Below, piece by piece: positions 7,286-18,406 of a stretch of DNA of 64,000 nucleotides. The DNA is from Deltaproteobacteria bacterium. Lineage in GTDB: Bacteria > Desulfobacterota > Binatia > Binatales > Binataceae. Numbering within the stretch: the stretch's first letter is position 1; each line of letters begins with the position of its first letter. Position numbers and translations under genes: made by a program. Location: contig JAJYRQ010000012.1 in the NCBI GenBank assembly GCA_021794015.1, positions 26,642 through 90,641 of the forward strand. The letters are read 5' to 3'. Under the pieces are notes generated by a model, which was not told where the DNA came from, ran no database searches, and saw nothing but the letters and a program-made list of their open reading frames with translations.

Positions 7286-10200
7286 ATGGACGAGCCAACA
7301 CAGCAGCAGTTCGAGTCCGAGCAGCCGGCAAACGGCGGCCCGGAATCGGGCGGCGGCTTGCCGGGTTTCTCGCTGCGCAACCCTTACCTGATCCTGGTGG
7401 GCGCGCTGATGGCATTGCTGCTCGGCGTCACCGCCTTTTTCGAAATGGAAGTCGATGTCTTCCCGCCGATGAAGATGCCGGCGGTGGTGGTCGCCACGTT
7501 TTATCCCGGGATGCCGCCGCTGGATATCGAGCAGGACATAACCACGCGTTACGAGCGCTTTCTCACCTTGGGCAGCGGCATCGAACATATTCAGTCGCGC
7601 TCTCTGCCCGGCGTGAGCATCATCACGGTCTACTTTCACGCCGATGTGGACGCCGACGTAGCGGCGGCCCAGATGGGGGTGCTGGCGATGGGCGACCTCG
7701 GGGTAATGCCTCCCGGCACGTTGCCGCCGTTGGTGCTCAAGTACGACGTGTCGTCGCTGCCGGCGGTGTTGGTGACGGTCTCCGGCAAAGGCTACAGCCA
7801 GACCCAGCTCGAGGACCAGGCGCGCTACAACGTGCGCAACTTCCTGGCCACGGTCAAAGGGGCCTCGGTGCCGATTCCCTTTGGCGGCCGCTTCCGCCAG
7901 GTGATGGCCTACGTCGACCGCCGCGCGCTCCAGGCCCGCGGACTTACCCTGATGGACGTGGTGAACGCCCTTAACCAGACCAACGTCATCCTGCCGGCGG
8001 GGGATGCCAAGATCGGCAACACCGACTACTACATCTACTCCAACAGCATGGCGCCTAACACGCGGGTCCTGAACGAAGCGCCGATCAAAATCGGGCCCAA
8101 CCAGGCGCCGGTGCTGATGCGCGACCTCGGCCAGGTCGAGGACAGCTCGCAAATCCAGTACAACGTCGTGCTGGTCAACGGCCAGCCCTCGGTCTACGTC
8201 CCGGTGCTCAAGCAGACCGGCGCCAACACGCTGGATTTGGTCGACGGCGTGCGCGCCGAGCTGCCCAAGGTGCGCGGGCTGCCGGCCGGGATGCACCTCG
8301 AGACGATTTACAGTCAGGCCAAGTATATCCGGGACGCGATGCGCGGGTTGGAGCACGAGGTGTTTTCCGGTTCGCTGCTCGCCTCGCTGATGATCCTGCT
8401 TTTTCTGGCCAGCGTGCGCTCGACCTTCGCGATTTTTCTTTCGATTCCGCTTTCGATCTGCGCGGCGCTGTTCCTGCTTTTCTTAAACGGCTCGACGATC
8501 AACATCATGACGCTGGGCGGCTTCGCGCTGGCCGTGGGACGACTGGTGGACGATTCCACGGTGGTGCTGGAGAACATCAACCGGCATCTGACCGAGGGCG
8601 AGGAGCCGAAGCAGGCGGCGCGGCGGGGCGCGGTCGAGGTGACCTACGCGGTGCTGGCCTCGACGATCACGACGATCATCGTGTTTTTTCCGGTGCTGTT
8701 TCTCTACGGGGTGGCCAAGTACCTGTTCACGGCGCTGGCGCTGGCGGTGGTTTTCTCGATGTCGGCGTCTTACGTGGTCTCGATGTCGCTGGTGCCGCTT
8801 TTCTGCGCGCGTTTTCTGACGGTGGAAGAGGCGCGGCGGCAGGAGGCAATGGCGCAGGGGAGCGCAGGGCGGGGCTTTTTCGCCTGGTTCAACCGCGGCT
8901 ACCGCCACTTCAACGATTGGTTCGCCAACTGGCTGGGCCGCGCCCTGGACCACAAGGCGCTAATCGTCGCAACCGTCACGGCGATCTTTCTCGCCTCGAT
9001 GACGCTCTTCCCGCGCCTGGGAACGCAGCTTTTCCCGACCACCGACGCCGGCAAATTCACCATCAACATCACGACGCCGCCCGGCACCCGCATCGAGTTG
9101 ACCACCCGGATGGCGCGCCGCATCGGGCGGGTGGTTCGGCAGGTGGTTCCACCCGAGGACCTCAAGCTGGTGGTGAGCAACTTGGGCCTGGCGCCAAGCA
9201 TCTCGGCCATCTACTCGACCAACTCGGGAGAGGACACCGGGCAGATTTTCGTCTCGCTTAAAAAAGGCCACAAGCGCTCCGTTTTCTACTACATGGATCG
9301 GCTGGCCGAGGTGCTGCCGAAAAAAGTGCCCCAGGTGCAGAGCTTTTTCTCCTCGGGAAGCATCATCGACGCGGTGCTGAATTTCGGCATGCCGGCGCCG
9401 ATCGACATCCAGGTGAGCGGCTGGGACTTCCGCCAGTTGTTCACCTTTGCCGACCGGATCAAGCGCCGCGTCGACCAGCTTCCCGAGGTCGGGCACAGCT
9501 TCATCCCGCAAATCCCCGACTACCCGACGCTGGATATCGTCGTCGACCGCCAGCGCGCCGGGCGCCTGGGCCTGACGCAGAAAGACGTTGTCACCAACGT
9601 GATCACGGCGCTCGACAACAACATGATGATTGCGCCGTCGATCTGGATCGACCGCGCCAACGGCAACGACTACTTTCTTACCGCGCAGTACCGCGAGCCG
9701 GACATCAACCGCCTGGAGACAGTGATGGATATCCCGGTCGGCACGCACCGGATGGGCTACCGCCCGCTGAGCATCCGGGATGCCGCGACCGCAGAGGTGC
9801 GCTCCGGTTACGGCCACAACAACGCCGTGCTGTTGCGCAACGTGGCCGACGTGCGGCACGCCTATTACCCTTCGGAGGCCGACCATTACGATATCCAGCG
9901 CGTGATCGACGTCTACGTTGCGCCGGCCACCTCGGACTGGGGCGGAACGCAGGAGGCGGTCGAGCGCGCCGTGGCCAAGCTCAAGCCGCCGCCGCACGTG
10001 AAGCTTTTTTTCCGCGGCTCGGTGGTTTCGATGGAGCAGTCGTTTTCGAGTTTCGGCGTGGGGCTGGCACTGGCGATCATCATGGTCTACCTGGTGGGCG
10101 TGGCGCAGGGGCGCTCCTGGCTTGACCCGTTCATCTTCCTTTTCTCGATTCCGATGGGGCTTATCGGAGTGGCGCTGCTTTTGTGGGCAACCGGCACCAC

Positions 10201-10552
10201 GCTTAATATCGAGTCGTTCATGGGGATCATCGTGATGATCGGGATTGTCCACTCCAACGCCATCTTGCTGATCGACTTTGCCAACGAGCGCCGGCGCGAG
10301 GGCATGCCCCTGCGCAAGGCGGCCACTGAGGCGGCGCGCATCCGGATGCGTCCCATCCTGATGACGACCCTGGCCACGCTGGCCGGGCTGGCGCCGATCG
10401 CGCTCAAGATCGGCGAAGGATCGGAGGCCTCGGCGCCGCTGGCACGGGCGGTCATCGGCGGGCTTGCGGTGTCCACCGTTATGACGCTGGTGCTCGTGCC
10501 GGCGCTGTGGGAGCTTTTCTACTCTTGGAAGCAGCCGCAAAAGGCCGCATGA
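7286..10552 (+). CDS. RND-family efflux transporter, inner-membrane pump subunit
   Basis: 1088 residues, the expected size for an AcrB/HAE-type pump with 12 membrane helices and two large periplasmic loops. TM1 follows a 30-residue Gly/Glu-rich cytoplasmic lead. The TM4 proton-relay signature is present as GRLVDDSTVVLENI (Asp-Asp). In TM10 the usual lysine position reads VHSNAILLIDF, a serine in place of AcrB Lys940. A GGAG ribosome site precedes ATG 7286. Known role: proton-driven export from periplasm or membrane through a fusion protein and outer-membrane channel. Neither partner is adjacent on either side, so it either borrows them or works with the periplasmic protein encoded downstream. 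Substrate cannot be inferred. Confidence 0.92.
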   Translation: MDEPTQQQFESEQPANGGPESGGGLPGFSLRNPYLILVGALMALLLGVTAFFEMEVDVFPPMKMPAVVVATFYPGMPPLDIEQDITTRYERFLTLGSGIEHIQSRSLPGVSIITVYFHADVDADVAAAQMGVLAMGDLGVMPPGTLPPLVLKYDVSSLPAVLVTVSGKGYSQTQLEDQARYNVRNFLATVKGASVPIPFGGRFRQVMAYVDRRALQARGLTLMDVVNALNQTNVILPAGDAKIGNTDYYIYSNSMAPNTRVLNEAPIKIGPNQAPVLMRDLGQVEDSSQIQYNVVLVNGQPSVYVPVLKQTGANTLDLVDGVRAELPKVRGLPAGMHLETIYSQAKYIRDAMRGLEHEVFSGSLLASLMILLFLASVRSTFAIFLSIPLSICAALFLLFLNGSTINIMTLGGFALAVGRLVDDSTVVLENINRHLTEGEEPKQAARRGAVEVTYAVLASTITTIIVFFPVLFLYGVAKYLFTALALAVVFSMSASYVVSMSLVPLFCARFLTVEEARRQEAMAQGSAGRGFFAWFNRGYRHFNDWFANWLGRALDHKALIVATVTAIFLASMTLFPRLGTQLFPTTDAGKFTINITTPPGTRIELTTRMARRIGRVVRQVVPPEDLKLVVSNLGLAPSISAIYSTNSGEDTGQIFVSLKKGHKRSVFYYMDRLAEVLPKKVPQVQSFFSSGSIIDAVLNFGMPAPIDIQVSGWDFRQLFTFADRIKRRVDQLPEVGHSFIPQIPDYPTLDIVVDRQRAGRLGLTQKDVVTNVITALDNNMMIAPSIWIDRANGNDYFLTAQYREPDINRLETVMDIPVGTHRMGYRPLSIRDAATAEVRSGYGHNNAVLLRNVADVRHAYYPSEADHYDIQRVIDVYVAPATSDWGGTQEAVERAVAKLKPPPHVKLFFRGSVVSMEQSFSSFGVGLALAIIMVYLVGVAQGRSWLDPFIFLFSIPMGLIGVALLLWATGTTLNIESFMGIIVMIGIVHSNAILLIDFANERRREGMPLRKAATEAARIRMRPILMTTLATLAGLAPIALKIGEGSEASAPLARAVIGGLAVSTVMTLVLVPALWELFYSWKQPQKAA

Positions 10553-10574
10553 TGAAAGCCCCGGCAAAGAAAAC

Positions 10575-10599
10575 GCCGCGCGGGTGTCGACCGCGCGGC
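10575..10599 (+). terminator. Hairpin after the RND gene
   Basis: GCCGCGCG (10575-10582) pairs perfectly with CGCGCGGC (10592-10599) across a 9-base loop, 22 bp after the RND stop. It is followed by CCCCGTTT, not a true T-tract, so termination strength is doubtful. Confidence 0.4.
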
Positions 10600-10734
10600 C
10601 CCGTTTCGCTGTTGAGCGCGCTTTCGCCCCACCTCGGCGCGAAGCGCCAAACCCCAAACCAGGCGGCTCCGCTGCGATTGCGAGCATCCTTGACGGAGCC
10701 CACGACGCTCGATTGCGGGCACAGGAGGTCCACT

Positions 10735-11466
10735 ATGAACCGGGTCCAAGCAGTCATCCTCAACCTGGCCGCGGCCACGATGCTGGCCACGCCGCTGTGG
10801 GCGCAGACCGGCGCGCCTTCGGCTCAACCCAGCGCTGCGCAAGCGCCTGCCGCCGGCCAAGTACAACCACCACAGAGCGGCGGTCCCGGCGTCATCGTCG
10901 TCGAAGAGGACGTCGTGCTGCCGCTTATCGACGCGCCCGAACAGCACTTCCACGCGGCGCAGCGCTACTTCGCGCGCGGCGACCAGCGCGACGCCGCCAG
11001 CCAGGTACGCGCCGGCGCAGCGCTGCTTGAGCTGGAGGCCGGCCGCCACGACGCCGCCAACAAGGACGGACTGACCAAGGCGGCAGACCGCTTGAATTCG
11101 CTGGCCGCCCAGCTCGCCAAGGGCAAAGTAAAATCAGCCAAAGAACTCAGAGCGGCCTTCGCCCAGGCCGACCTCGCCCTGGCGCGCCACTACCATCGGA
11201 TGGCCCAGCAGTCGCTCGAACAAAATGACCAAAAGCACACCGGATACTGGCTCGAAGGCGCCTCCAACTCGATAAGCGACGCCGCGGCCTGGTCGGGTCA
11301 GAAACTCAAGGCAGGCACCCGCTCCACGTTGAACGGCGCCCGGACCCTGGGGCGCAAGCTTCAGACGGGAGCCGGATGGGCCGTCGACAAGGTAAAGCAG
11401 GGCATCACCGGCCTCGGCCACGAACTTGACAGCCTGGGATCGTCCGGCGGGTCCTCTTCCAACTAA
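10735..11466 (+). CDS. Periplasmic helical protein, possibly YfdX-like
   Basis: 243 residues from ATG 10735, fixed by a perfect AGGAGG seven bases upstream. A signal peptide ends near TPLWAQTG (cleavage after about residue 23), followed by a Gln/Pro/Ala linker to about residue 50. The mature part is almost all helix: paired repeats (AAQRYFARGDQRDAASQVRAG and LARHYHRMAQQSLEQNDQ) bracket a middle helix, resembling the YfdX/TPR-like four-helix fold. The tail (LGRKLQTGAGWAVDKVKQGI) is amphipathic and ends Gly/Ser-rich. Function unknown; proximity to the RND gene suggests an envelope-stress or export context, but a 180-bp gap with a hairpin separates them. The YfdX link is from overall pattern only. 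Confidence 0.65.
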   Translation: MNRVQAVILNLAAATMLATPLWAQTGAPSAQPSAAQAPAAGQVQPPQSGGPGVIVVEEDVVLPLIDAPEQHFHAAQRYFARGDQRDAASQVRAGAALLELEAGRHDAANKDGLTKAADRLNSLAAQLAKGKVKSAKELRAAFAQADLALARHYHRMAQQSLEQNDQKHTGYWLEGASNSISDAAAWSGQKLKAGTRSTLNGARTLGRKLQTGAGWAVDKVKQGITGLGHELDSLGSSGGSSSN

Positions 11467-11478
11467 GCGACGCCGGCT

Positions 11479-11511
11479 GCCGGCGCTGTCGGGCGAGCTG
11501 GCAGCGCCGGC
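11479..11511 (+). terminator. Strong hairpin after the periplasmic protein gene
   Basis: GCCGGCGCTG (11479-11488) and CAGCGCCGGC (11502-11511) form a perfect 10-bp GC-rich stem with a 13-base loop, starting 13 bp after the stop codon. No T-tract follows, so it could terminate weakly or stabilise the mRNA end. Confidence 0.45.
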
Positions 11512-11651
11512 GCCAGGTCGGCTGGGCGGCGACTAGCTTTGCGCGCCAAGCCTGGCGCGCCGACGTTGCGGCCAAACGCCGCCGGCGGCTTCGCGCCTGG
11601 CAGGCCGTTTGCTAGGCTTAGGGCAACCGGGAAGGAGCGTGCGCCGGGTTT

Positions 11652-13271
11652 ATGCCCGTCTTCGAAACGCGGGTCAACCCCGCCTCTGAACAATTCAAGG
11701 CGAATCGCGCCGATCACTTGGCGCTGATCGCCGAGTTGCGCGCCCTGGAAGCGAAGGTGCGTAAGGCGTCGGCGCGCTCGCGCCCGAAGTTCGAGCAGCG
11801 GGGTCAGCTTCTGCCGCGCGACCGGGTTGCGCTCCTGCTCGACCGGGGTGCCCCGTTTCTGGAGCTGTCCACGCTGTGCGGCTACAAAATGCACGACGAT
11901 GACGGCGACCGGAACATCGCGGGAGGCGGCGGCATCGCCGGCATCGGCTTCATCAGCGGCGCGCGCTGCATGGTGCTGGCTTCGGATTCCGGCATCCGGG
12001 GCGGCGCGGCGACGCCGATGGGCTTGGAGAAGACGTTGCGGGCGGAGGCGCTGGCGATCGAAAACCGACTGCCCCTGGTACAACTGATCGAAAGCGCCGG
12101 GGCCAATTTGTTCCGCCAGGCCGAGTTGTTCGTCAAGGGCGGCCGGATGTTCGCCAATATGGCCCGACTCTCGGCGCTTGGCGTGCCCATCGTCGCGGTC
12201 GTCAACGGTTCCTCGACCGCCGGCGGCGCCTACCAGACGGGATTGAGCGACTACATCATCGTGGTGCGGGGGCGTACCCGGGTTTTTCTTGCCGGGCGGC
12301 CGCTGCTCAAGGCCGCCACCGGCGAGCTGGCGACCGACGAGGAGCTGGGCGGCGCCGAGATGCACTACCGCATCTCGGGCACCGGCGAGTACATGGCCGA
12401 GAACGACGCCGACGGCATCCGTATCGCCCGCGAAATTCTGGAGCGGCTGCGCTGGAACGCCAATTTGCGCCCCGCGCCGCCCCTTGCGCCGCGCGCGCCG
12501 CGCTACGATCCCGAGGAAATTCTGGGCATCGTGCCGGTCGACTATCGCAAACCCTACGACGTGCGCGAGGTGATTGCGCGCATCGCCGACGGCTCGGAAT
12601 TTCTCGACTTCAAGCCGGCCTGGGGCGCCCAGACCGTGACCGGGCATGGCGCGGTGGGCGGCCACGGCGTCGGCTTCATCGGCAACAACGGCCCAATCGA
12701 TACCGACGGCTCGGCCAAGGCAGCACAATTCATCCAACTCTGCTGCCAGTCGAACACAGCGCTGGTCTTTCTGCAAAACACCACCGGCTACATGGTTGGC
12801 CGCGAGGCCGAGGAACGCGGCATCGTCAAGCACGGCTCCAAGATGATCCAGGCGGTAACCAACGCAACCGTGCCGCGCCTGACCGTGCATATCGGCGCCT
12901 CCTTCGGCGCCGGCAATTACGGCATGAGCGGGCGCGCCTACGATCCCCGCTTCGTCTTCGCTTGGCCCAACAACCGCATCGCAGTGATGGGCGGCGAACA
13001 GGCCGCCAAGACCATGACGATCGTGGCCGAGGAGGGCGCCCGGCGCCGGGGCGAAGCGCCTGATTACGCCGCGCTCGAGGCGATGGCGCGCAAGGTGGTC
13101 GAAGCCTATGACGCCGAAAGCACAGCGCTCTACGCCAGCGCGCGTCTTTGGGACGACGGCCTTATCGACCCGCGCGACACGCGCAAGGTGCTGATCTTCT
13201 GTCTGGATACCTGCCGCGAGGCCGAACGCCGCGCCACCTACCCGAACACCTTCGGCGTCGCCCGCATGTAA
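11652..13271 (+). CDS. atuC: Acyl-CoA carboxylase carboxyltransferase (beta) subunit, AtuC/methylcrotonyl-type
   Basis: 539 residues, full length for the beta subunit of a biotin-dependent acyl-CoA carboxylase (crotonase-fold N- and C-lobes). Blocks: CGYKMHDDDGDRNIAGGGGI, IESAGANLFRQAE, VNGSSTAGGAYQTGLSDY, then C-lobe FLQNTTGYMVGREAEERGIV and IGASFGAGNYGMSGRAYDPRF. The NTTGYMVG and GAGNYGM forms are those of methylcrotonyl- and geranyl-CoA carboxylases rather than propionyl-CoA carboxylase. It transfers CO2 from carboxybiotin to the gamma-methyl carbon of a 3-methyl-2-enoyl-CoA. The neighbours (branched acyl-CoA dehydrogenase, biotin carboxylase, AtuA) favour a geranyl-CoA carboxylase (AtuC) reading, but 3-methylcrotonyl-CoA (leucine pathway, LiuB) stays possible. 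Confidence 0.9.
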   Translation: MPVFETRVNPASEQFKANRADHLALIAELRALEAKVRKASARSRPKFEQRGQLLPRDRVALLLDRGAPFLELSTLCGYKMHDDDGDRNIAGGGGIAGIGFISGARCMVLASDSGIRGGAATPMGLEKTLRAEALAIENRLPLVQLIESAGANLFRQAELFVKGGRMFANMARLSALGVPIVAVVNGSSTAGGAYQTGLSDYIIVVRGRTRVFLAGRPLLKAATGELATDEELGGAEMHYRISGTGEYMAENDADGIRIAREILERLRWNANLRPAPPLAPRAPRYDPEEILGIVPVDYRKPYDVREVIARIADGSEFLDFKPAWGAQTVTGHGAVGGHGVGFIGNNGPIDTDGSAKAAQFIQLCCQSNTALVFLQNTTGYMVGREAEERGIVKHGSKMIQAVTNATVPRLTVHIGASFGAGNYGMSGRAYDPRFVFAWPNNRIAVMGGEQAAKTMTIVAEEGARRRGEAPDYAALEAMARKVVEAYDAESTALYASARLWDDGLIDPRDTRKVLIFCLDTCREAERRATYPNTFGVARM

Positions 13272-13296
13272 GGCGGCAAGCAAGGAGGGTCAAGCT

Positions 13297-14469
<1,173 letters not shown>

Positions 14470-14606
14470 GAACCGGGAAGCGGCTGGGAGTGGTAAACGT
14501 TGACTAGCCAGGGTCCAGGCCACACGCCGGCAGCGGCGCCAAACTGCGCCGGCGCCCCGGAGGCCGGCGCGCGCACCCTTTTTGGCGCGCAAAGGGCGGG
14601 GCGTTG

Positions 14607-16604
14607 ATGGCGCCGGCGTTCAGCAAGGTCTTGGTCGCCAATCGCGGCGAAATCGCCTGCCGCGTCATCGCCGCGGCGCGGGCGCGAGGCTATGCCACGG
14701 TGGCGGTCTTCTCGGCGGCTGACGCGCGCGCCCGCCACGTGGCGCTGGCCGACGAAGCGGTGCCAATTGGCCCGGCGCCGGCCGCCGAGTCTTACCTCGC
14801 CATCGAGCGGATCATCGCCGCGGCCAAGGCCGCCGGCGCCGACGCTGTCCATCCCGGCTACGGCTTTCTCGCCGAGAACGCCGAGTTTGCCGAGACCTGC
14901 GCGACCGCCGGCCTGGTCTTTATCGGGCCGCCGCCCCAGGCGATCCGCCTGATGGGCAACAAGGCCGCGGCCAAACGTCTGATGGCCGAGGCGGGCGTGC
15001 CATGCATCGCAGGCTACCACGCCACCAACCAGGACGACGCCACGCTGATAGCCCAGGCGGCGCGTCTGGGCTTTCCCCTGATGGTCAAGGCGGCGGCCGG
15101 GGGCGGAGGGCGCGGCATGCGCCTTGCACGCGACGCCGGCGCGCTGGCCGAGGCAATCGCCGGCTCCCGCTCAGAGGCGCTGAGCGCGTTCGGCTCGGCC
15201 GAACTGATCCTCGAGCGCGCCGTCGTGGGAGCGCGCCACGTCGAGGTGCAGGTGATCGCCGACAGCTTCGGCCAAACCATCCACCTGGGCGAGCGCGATT
15301 GCTCGGTCCAGCGGCGCTACCAGAAAGTCATCGAAGAGGCGCCCTGCCCGGTTGCCGACCACGCCTTGCGCGCGGCCATGGGCGAGGCCGCGGTGCGGGC
15401 GGCGCGCTCGGTCGGCTACCTCGGCGCGGGCACCGTCGAGTTCCTGCTCGACCGCCAGGGACGTTTCTATTTCTTGGAGATGAACACCCGCATCCAGGTC
15501 GAACACCCGGTCACGGAGCTGGTTACCGGCCTCGACCTGGTTGGCCTGCAAATCGACATTGCAGCCGGCAGGCCGCTGCCGCTTGCGCAGGGGCAAGTTG
15601 CGCTGACCGGCCACGCCATCGAAGCGCGCCTTTATGCCGAAGACCCGGCCGGCGGCTTCCTGCCTCAGACCGGACGCGTGCTTTGCTGGGAGCCTGCGCG
15701 AGGCGAAGGCGTGCGCGTCGACCACGGCCTGCTCCCCGGCGACGAGATCGGCCCGCATTACGACGCCATGGTCGCCAAGGTGATCGCCCATGGCGCCACG
15801 CGTGAGGAAGCCCGCCTGCGTCTTATCCGCGCCCTGGAAGAAACAACCCTGCTCGGCGTGCCGACCAACAAGGATTTCCTTATCGAGCTGCTAAGCCATC
15901 CGCGCTTCGCACGCGGCGAGGCGGCCACTGACTTCATCGAGACGGCGCTGGGGCGAAGCCGTTTGGCTGAGAGCGAGACGGCGCTGGCCCGCGCCCTCGC
16001 CGCTGCCCTCCTGGTCGAGACCGCTTCCGTGCCGGCCGGCGACGAGCTCAGAGGCTGGTGGTCCACGGGGGTGGCAAGCGCGCCGCTCCGCCTGCGGGTG
16101 GGCCAAGCGGTGAGCGCGCTCGACGTGCAATTCTGCGGCCGGCGCTACACCGTCGGCGAGCATGGTGCGGGCCAAGGCCTGACCATCGAGATTCGCGACT
16201 GCCGTGCCGACGGCAGAGTCAGCTTCGCCCTGGGCGGTGTCGTGCGCCAGGCCCGTTTCGCCCTGGATAGCAACGTCATCTTCCTCGACCTGGGCCGCCG
16301 GGTCTTCCGGTTCGAGGACGTGACCTACGCCCCGGCCGCCCCGGCGCAGTTGTCCTCCGATGGGCTGGTGCGCGCGCCGATGAGCGGGCGCGTGGTGGCC
16401 ATACCGGCGGCCGGCGCGGCCGGCGTCGCGCAGGGCGACACGCTGGTCGTGCTCGAGGCGATGAAGATGGAGCACTTAATCAGCGCGCCGATCTCGGGTG
16501 TCGTCGAGGCGATAGCGGTTAGGCTTAACGACCAGGTCTTACCGCACCAGTTGCTGGTAACGCTTCGCCCCCAGGCGGCCCCGGCCACGGACGCGGCGCC
16601 GTGA
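14607..16604 (+). CDS. atuF: Acyl-CoA carboxylase alpha subunit (biotin carboxylase + biotin carrier), AtuF-like
   Basis: 665 residues from ATG 14607 (a TTG directly before is less likely). Biotin carboxylase N-domain VLVANRGEIACRVI (8-22), ATP-grasp loop KAAAGGGGRGMR near 160-172, FLEMNTRIQVEHPVTE near 290 with the catalytic Arg/Glu. The C-terminus is a biotinyl carrier domain with EAMKM, the biotinylated lysine being about K620. The middle BT region (about 450-570) links the domains. It loads biotin with bicarbonate at the cost of ATP and partners the beta subunit encoded two genes upstream. Its stop overlaps the AtuA start by 4 bp (GTGA), showing coupling. This single-chain alpha layout is shared by methylcrotonyl-, geranyl- and propionyl-CoA carboxylases. 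Confidence 0.91.
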   Translation: MAPAFSKVLVANRGEIACRVIAAARARGYATVAVFSAADARARHVALADEAVPIGPAPAAESYLAIERIIAAAKAAGADAVHPGYGFLAENAEFAETCATAGLVFIGPPPQAIRLMGNKAAAKRLMAEAGVPCIAGYHATNQDDATLIAQAARLGFPLMVKAAAGGGGRGMRLARDAGALAEAIAGSRSEALSAFGSAELILERAVVGARHVEVQVIADSFGQTIHLGERDCSVQRRYQKVIEEAPCPVADHALRAAMGEAAVRAARSVGYLGAGTVEFLLDRQGRFYFLEMNTRIQVEHPVTELVTGLDLVGLQIDIAAGRPLPLAQGQVALTGHAIEARLYAEDPAGGFLPQTGRVLCWEPARGEGVRVDHGLLPGDEIGPHYDAMVAKVIAHGATREEARLRLIRALEETTLLGVPTNKDFLIELLSHPRFARGEAATDFIETALGRSRLAESETALARALAAALLVETASVPAGDELRGWWSTGVASAPLRLRVGQAVSALDVQFCGRRYTVGEHGAGQGLTIEIRDCRADGRVSFALGGVVRQARFALDSNVIFLDLGRRVFRFEDVTYAPAAPAQLSSDGLVRAPMSGRVVAIPAAGAAGVAQGDTLVVLEAMKMEHLISAPISGVVEAIAVRLNDQVLPHQLLVTLRPQAAPATDAAP

Positions 16605-18406
16605 ACCGGGCGATCCGAATCGGCGGCGCCAGCGCCTTCTGGGGCGACAGCGTCATTGCCGTGCCTCAACTCCTGGCCGGCGGACAGCTCGACTATCTTG
16701 TCTTCGACTACCTGGCCGAGATCACAATGTCGATCATGGCCCGGGCCCGCGCCAAGTCGCCGGAGCAAGGCTATGCGACCGACTTCGTTACCGTTGTCAT
16801 ACGCGACCACCTCAAGGAGATCGCCCGCCAGGGCGTCAAAGTCATCTCCAACGCCGGGGGCGTGAACCCGCGGGCCTGCGCGGCGGCGGTCGAGGCCTTG
16901 ATTGCCGAGCAAGGTCTCAATCTCAAGGTCGGGGTTGTCAGCGGCGACGACCTTCTCGACCGGGCCGACGAATTCAAGACGCGCGGCATTGTCGAAATGT
17001 TCTCCGGCGCGCCCTGGCCCGAGCACGTGATGAGCATTAACGCCTACCTGGGCGCGCTTCCCATCGCGCGAGCGCTCGCGGGCGGCGCCGACATCGTGGT
17101 CACCGGGCGCTGCGTCGATAGCGCGGTCACGCTCGGCGCCTGCATCCATGCCTTGGGCTGGCAGGACGACGACTTTCACCGGCTCGCTGCCGGCAGCCTT
17201 GCCGGCCATATCATCGAATGCGGCGCCCAAGCGACCGGCGGCCTGTTCACCGACTGGCAGGCGGTCGAAGGCTGGGAGAATATCGGCTACCCGATAGCCG
17301 AGGTTGCTGCCGACGGCAGCTTCACCATCGGCAAGCCGCCAGGCAGCGGCGGCCTGGTCAGCGCCGCCACGGTCGGCGAACAGCTCCTGTACGAGATTGG
17401 CGACCCGCGGGCGTACGTCTTGCCCGACGTCGTCTGCGACTTCTCCGAAGCGCGCCTCGAGCAAGTTGGCAGGGACTTGGTGCGGGTGACCAACGCCCGA
17501 GGCCGCGCGCCGACCGATACCTACAAGGTCTCGGCCACCTACATGGACGGCTACCGCGTCGGCCTCTATCTCACCATCGGCGGCATCGACGCCGACCGCA
17601 AAGCCGAAAAGATCGCGGCCGCGGTGATCGCCCGATGCCGCGCGATGCTGCGCGCGCGCAAGCTGCCCGATTTCCGCGAGGTGAGCGTCGAGGTCGTCGG
17701 AGCCGAGGCAAGCTACGGCCCCCATCGCCGGGTAAGGCGTCCGCGCGAGGTGATTCTTAAGCTCGCTGCCAAGCATGACGACCCCAGGGTGCTGGAAGGG
17801 CTGCTGCGCGAGGCGACCTCGAGCGCCACCTCGATGGCGCCGGGAACGACCGGAATGGGCGGCAATCGCCCCAAGCCCAGCCCGGTGGTGCGTCTGTTTT
17901 CTTTTCTGCTGCCCAAATCGGACGTCACGGCACAGGTCCACGTCGGAGGCGATGCGGTTGACGTGGCGGTTCGCCCCGGTCGGCCGCTTGACCCACCGCC
18001 GGCCGCGCGGCCTACCTCGGCATCCGCGCCGGCGCCGGCCGGGCCGACGGTCTCGGTGCCGCTGGTAGCGCTGGCCTGGGGGCGCAGCGGCGACAAGGGC
18101 AACAACGCCAATATCGGCATCATGGCGCGCCGGCCGGAGTATCTGCCCTATCTCCGCGCGGCGCTGACCGAGGAAGCGGTCGCCGCCTACTTCGCGCACC
18201 TGCTGGAAGGGCCGGTGGAACGATTCGAACTGCCTGGCCTGCACGCCCTCAACTTCGTGCTCCACGACGTTCTCGGCGGCGGCGGCATCGCCAGCCTGCG
18301 CAATGACCCGCAAGGCAAGGCCTTTGCGCAGATGCTGCTCGACCATCCGATTGCGGTGCCGCCTGCGCTTGCCGAGCGCGACGGTCTGCAAACCGTGGTC
18401 CCGTAA
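16601..18406 (+). CDS. atuA: AtuA family protein (DUF1446 plus C-terminal AtuA-like ferredoxin-fold domain)
   Basis: 601 residues from GTG 16601. The N-terminal DUF1446 domain covers about residues 5-445, with blocks ASAFWGDS, FDYLAEITMSIM, ISNAGGVNPRA, GADIVVTGRCVDSAVTLG and YKVSATYMDGY. After a Pro/Ala linker (about 462-485) comes the AtuA-like domain, WGRSGDKGNNANIGIMAR. AtuA is required for growth on citronellol/geraniol in Pseudomonas and is the usual first gene of atu clusters, but its biochemical role is unresolved. Here it is the last of four genes and overlaps the biotin carboxylase gene, so it is tied to that carboxylase. No hydratase or lyase for the product is encoded alongside. 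Confidence 0.9.
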   Translation: MNRAIRIGGASAFWGDSVIAVPQLLAGGQLDYLVFDYLAEITMSIMARARAKSPEQGYATDFVTVVIRDHLKEIARQGVKVISNAGGVNPRACAAAVEALIAEQGLNLKVGVVSGDDLLDRADEFKTRGIVEMFSGAPWPEHVMSINAYLGALPIARALAGGADIVVTGRCVDSAVTLGACIHALGWQDDDFHRLAAGSLAGHIIECGAQATGGLFTDWQAVEGWENIGYPIAEVAADGSFTIGKPPGSGGLVSAATVGEQLLYEIGDPRAYVLPDVVCDFSEARLEQVGRDLVRVTNARGRAPTDTYKVSATYMDGYRVGLYLTIGGIDADRKAEKIAAAVIARCRAMLRARKLPDFREVSVEVVGAEASYGPHRRVRRPREVILKLAAKHDDPRVLEGLLREATSSATSMAPGTTGMGGNRPKPSPVVRLFSFLLPKSDVTAQVHVGGDAVDVAVRPGRPLDPPPAARPTSASAPAPAGPTVSVPLVALAWGRSGDKGNNANIGIMARRPEYLPYLRAALTEEAVAAYFAHLLEGPVERFELPGLHALNFVLHDVLGGGGIASLRNDPQGKAFAQMLLDHPIAVPPALAERDGLQTVVP

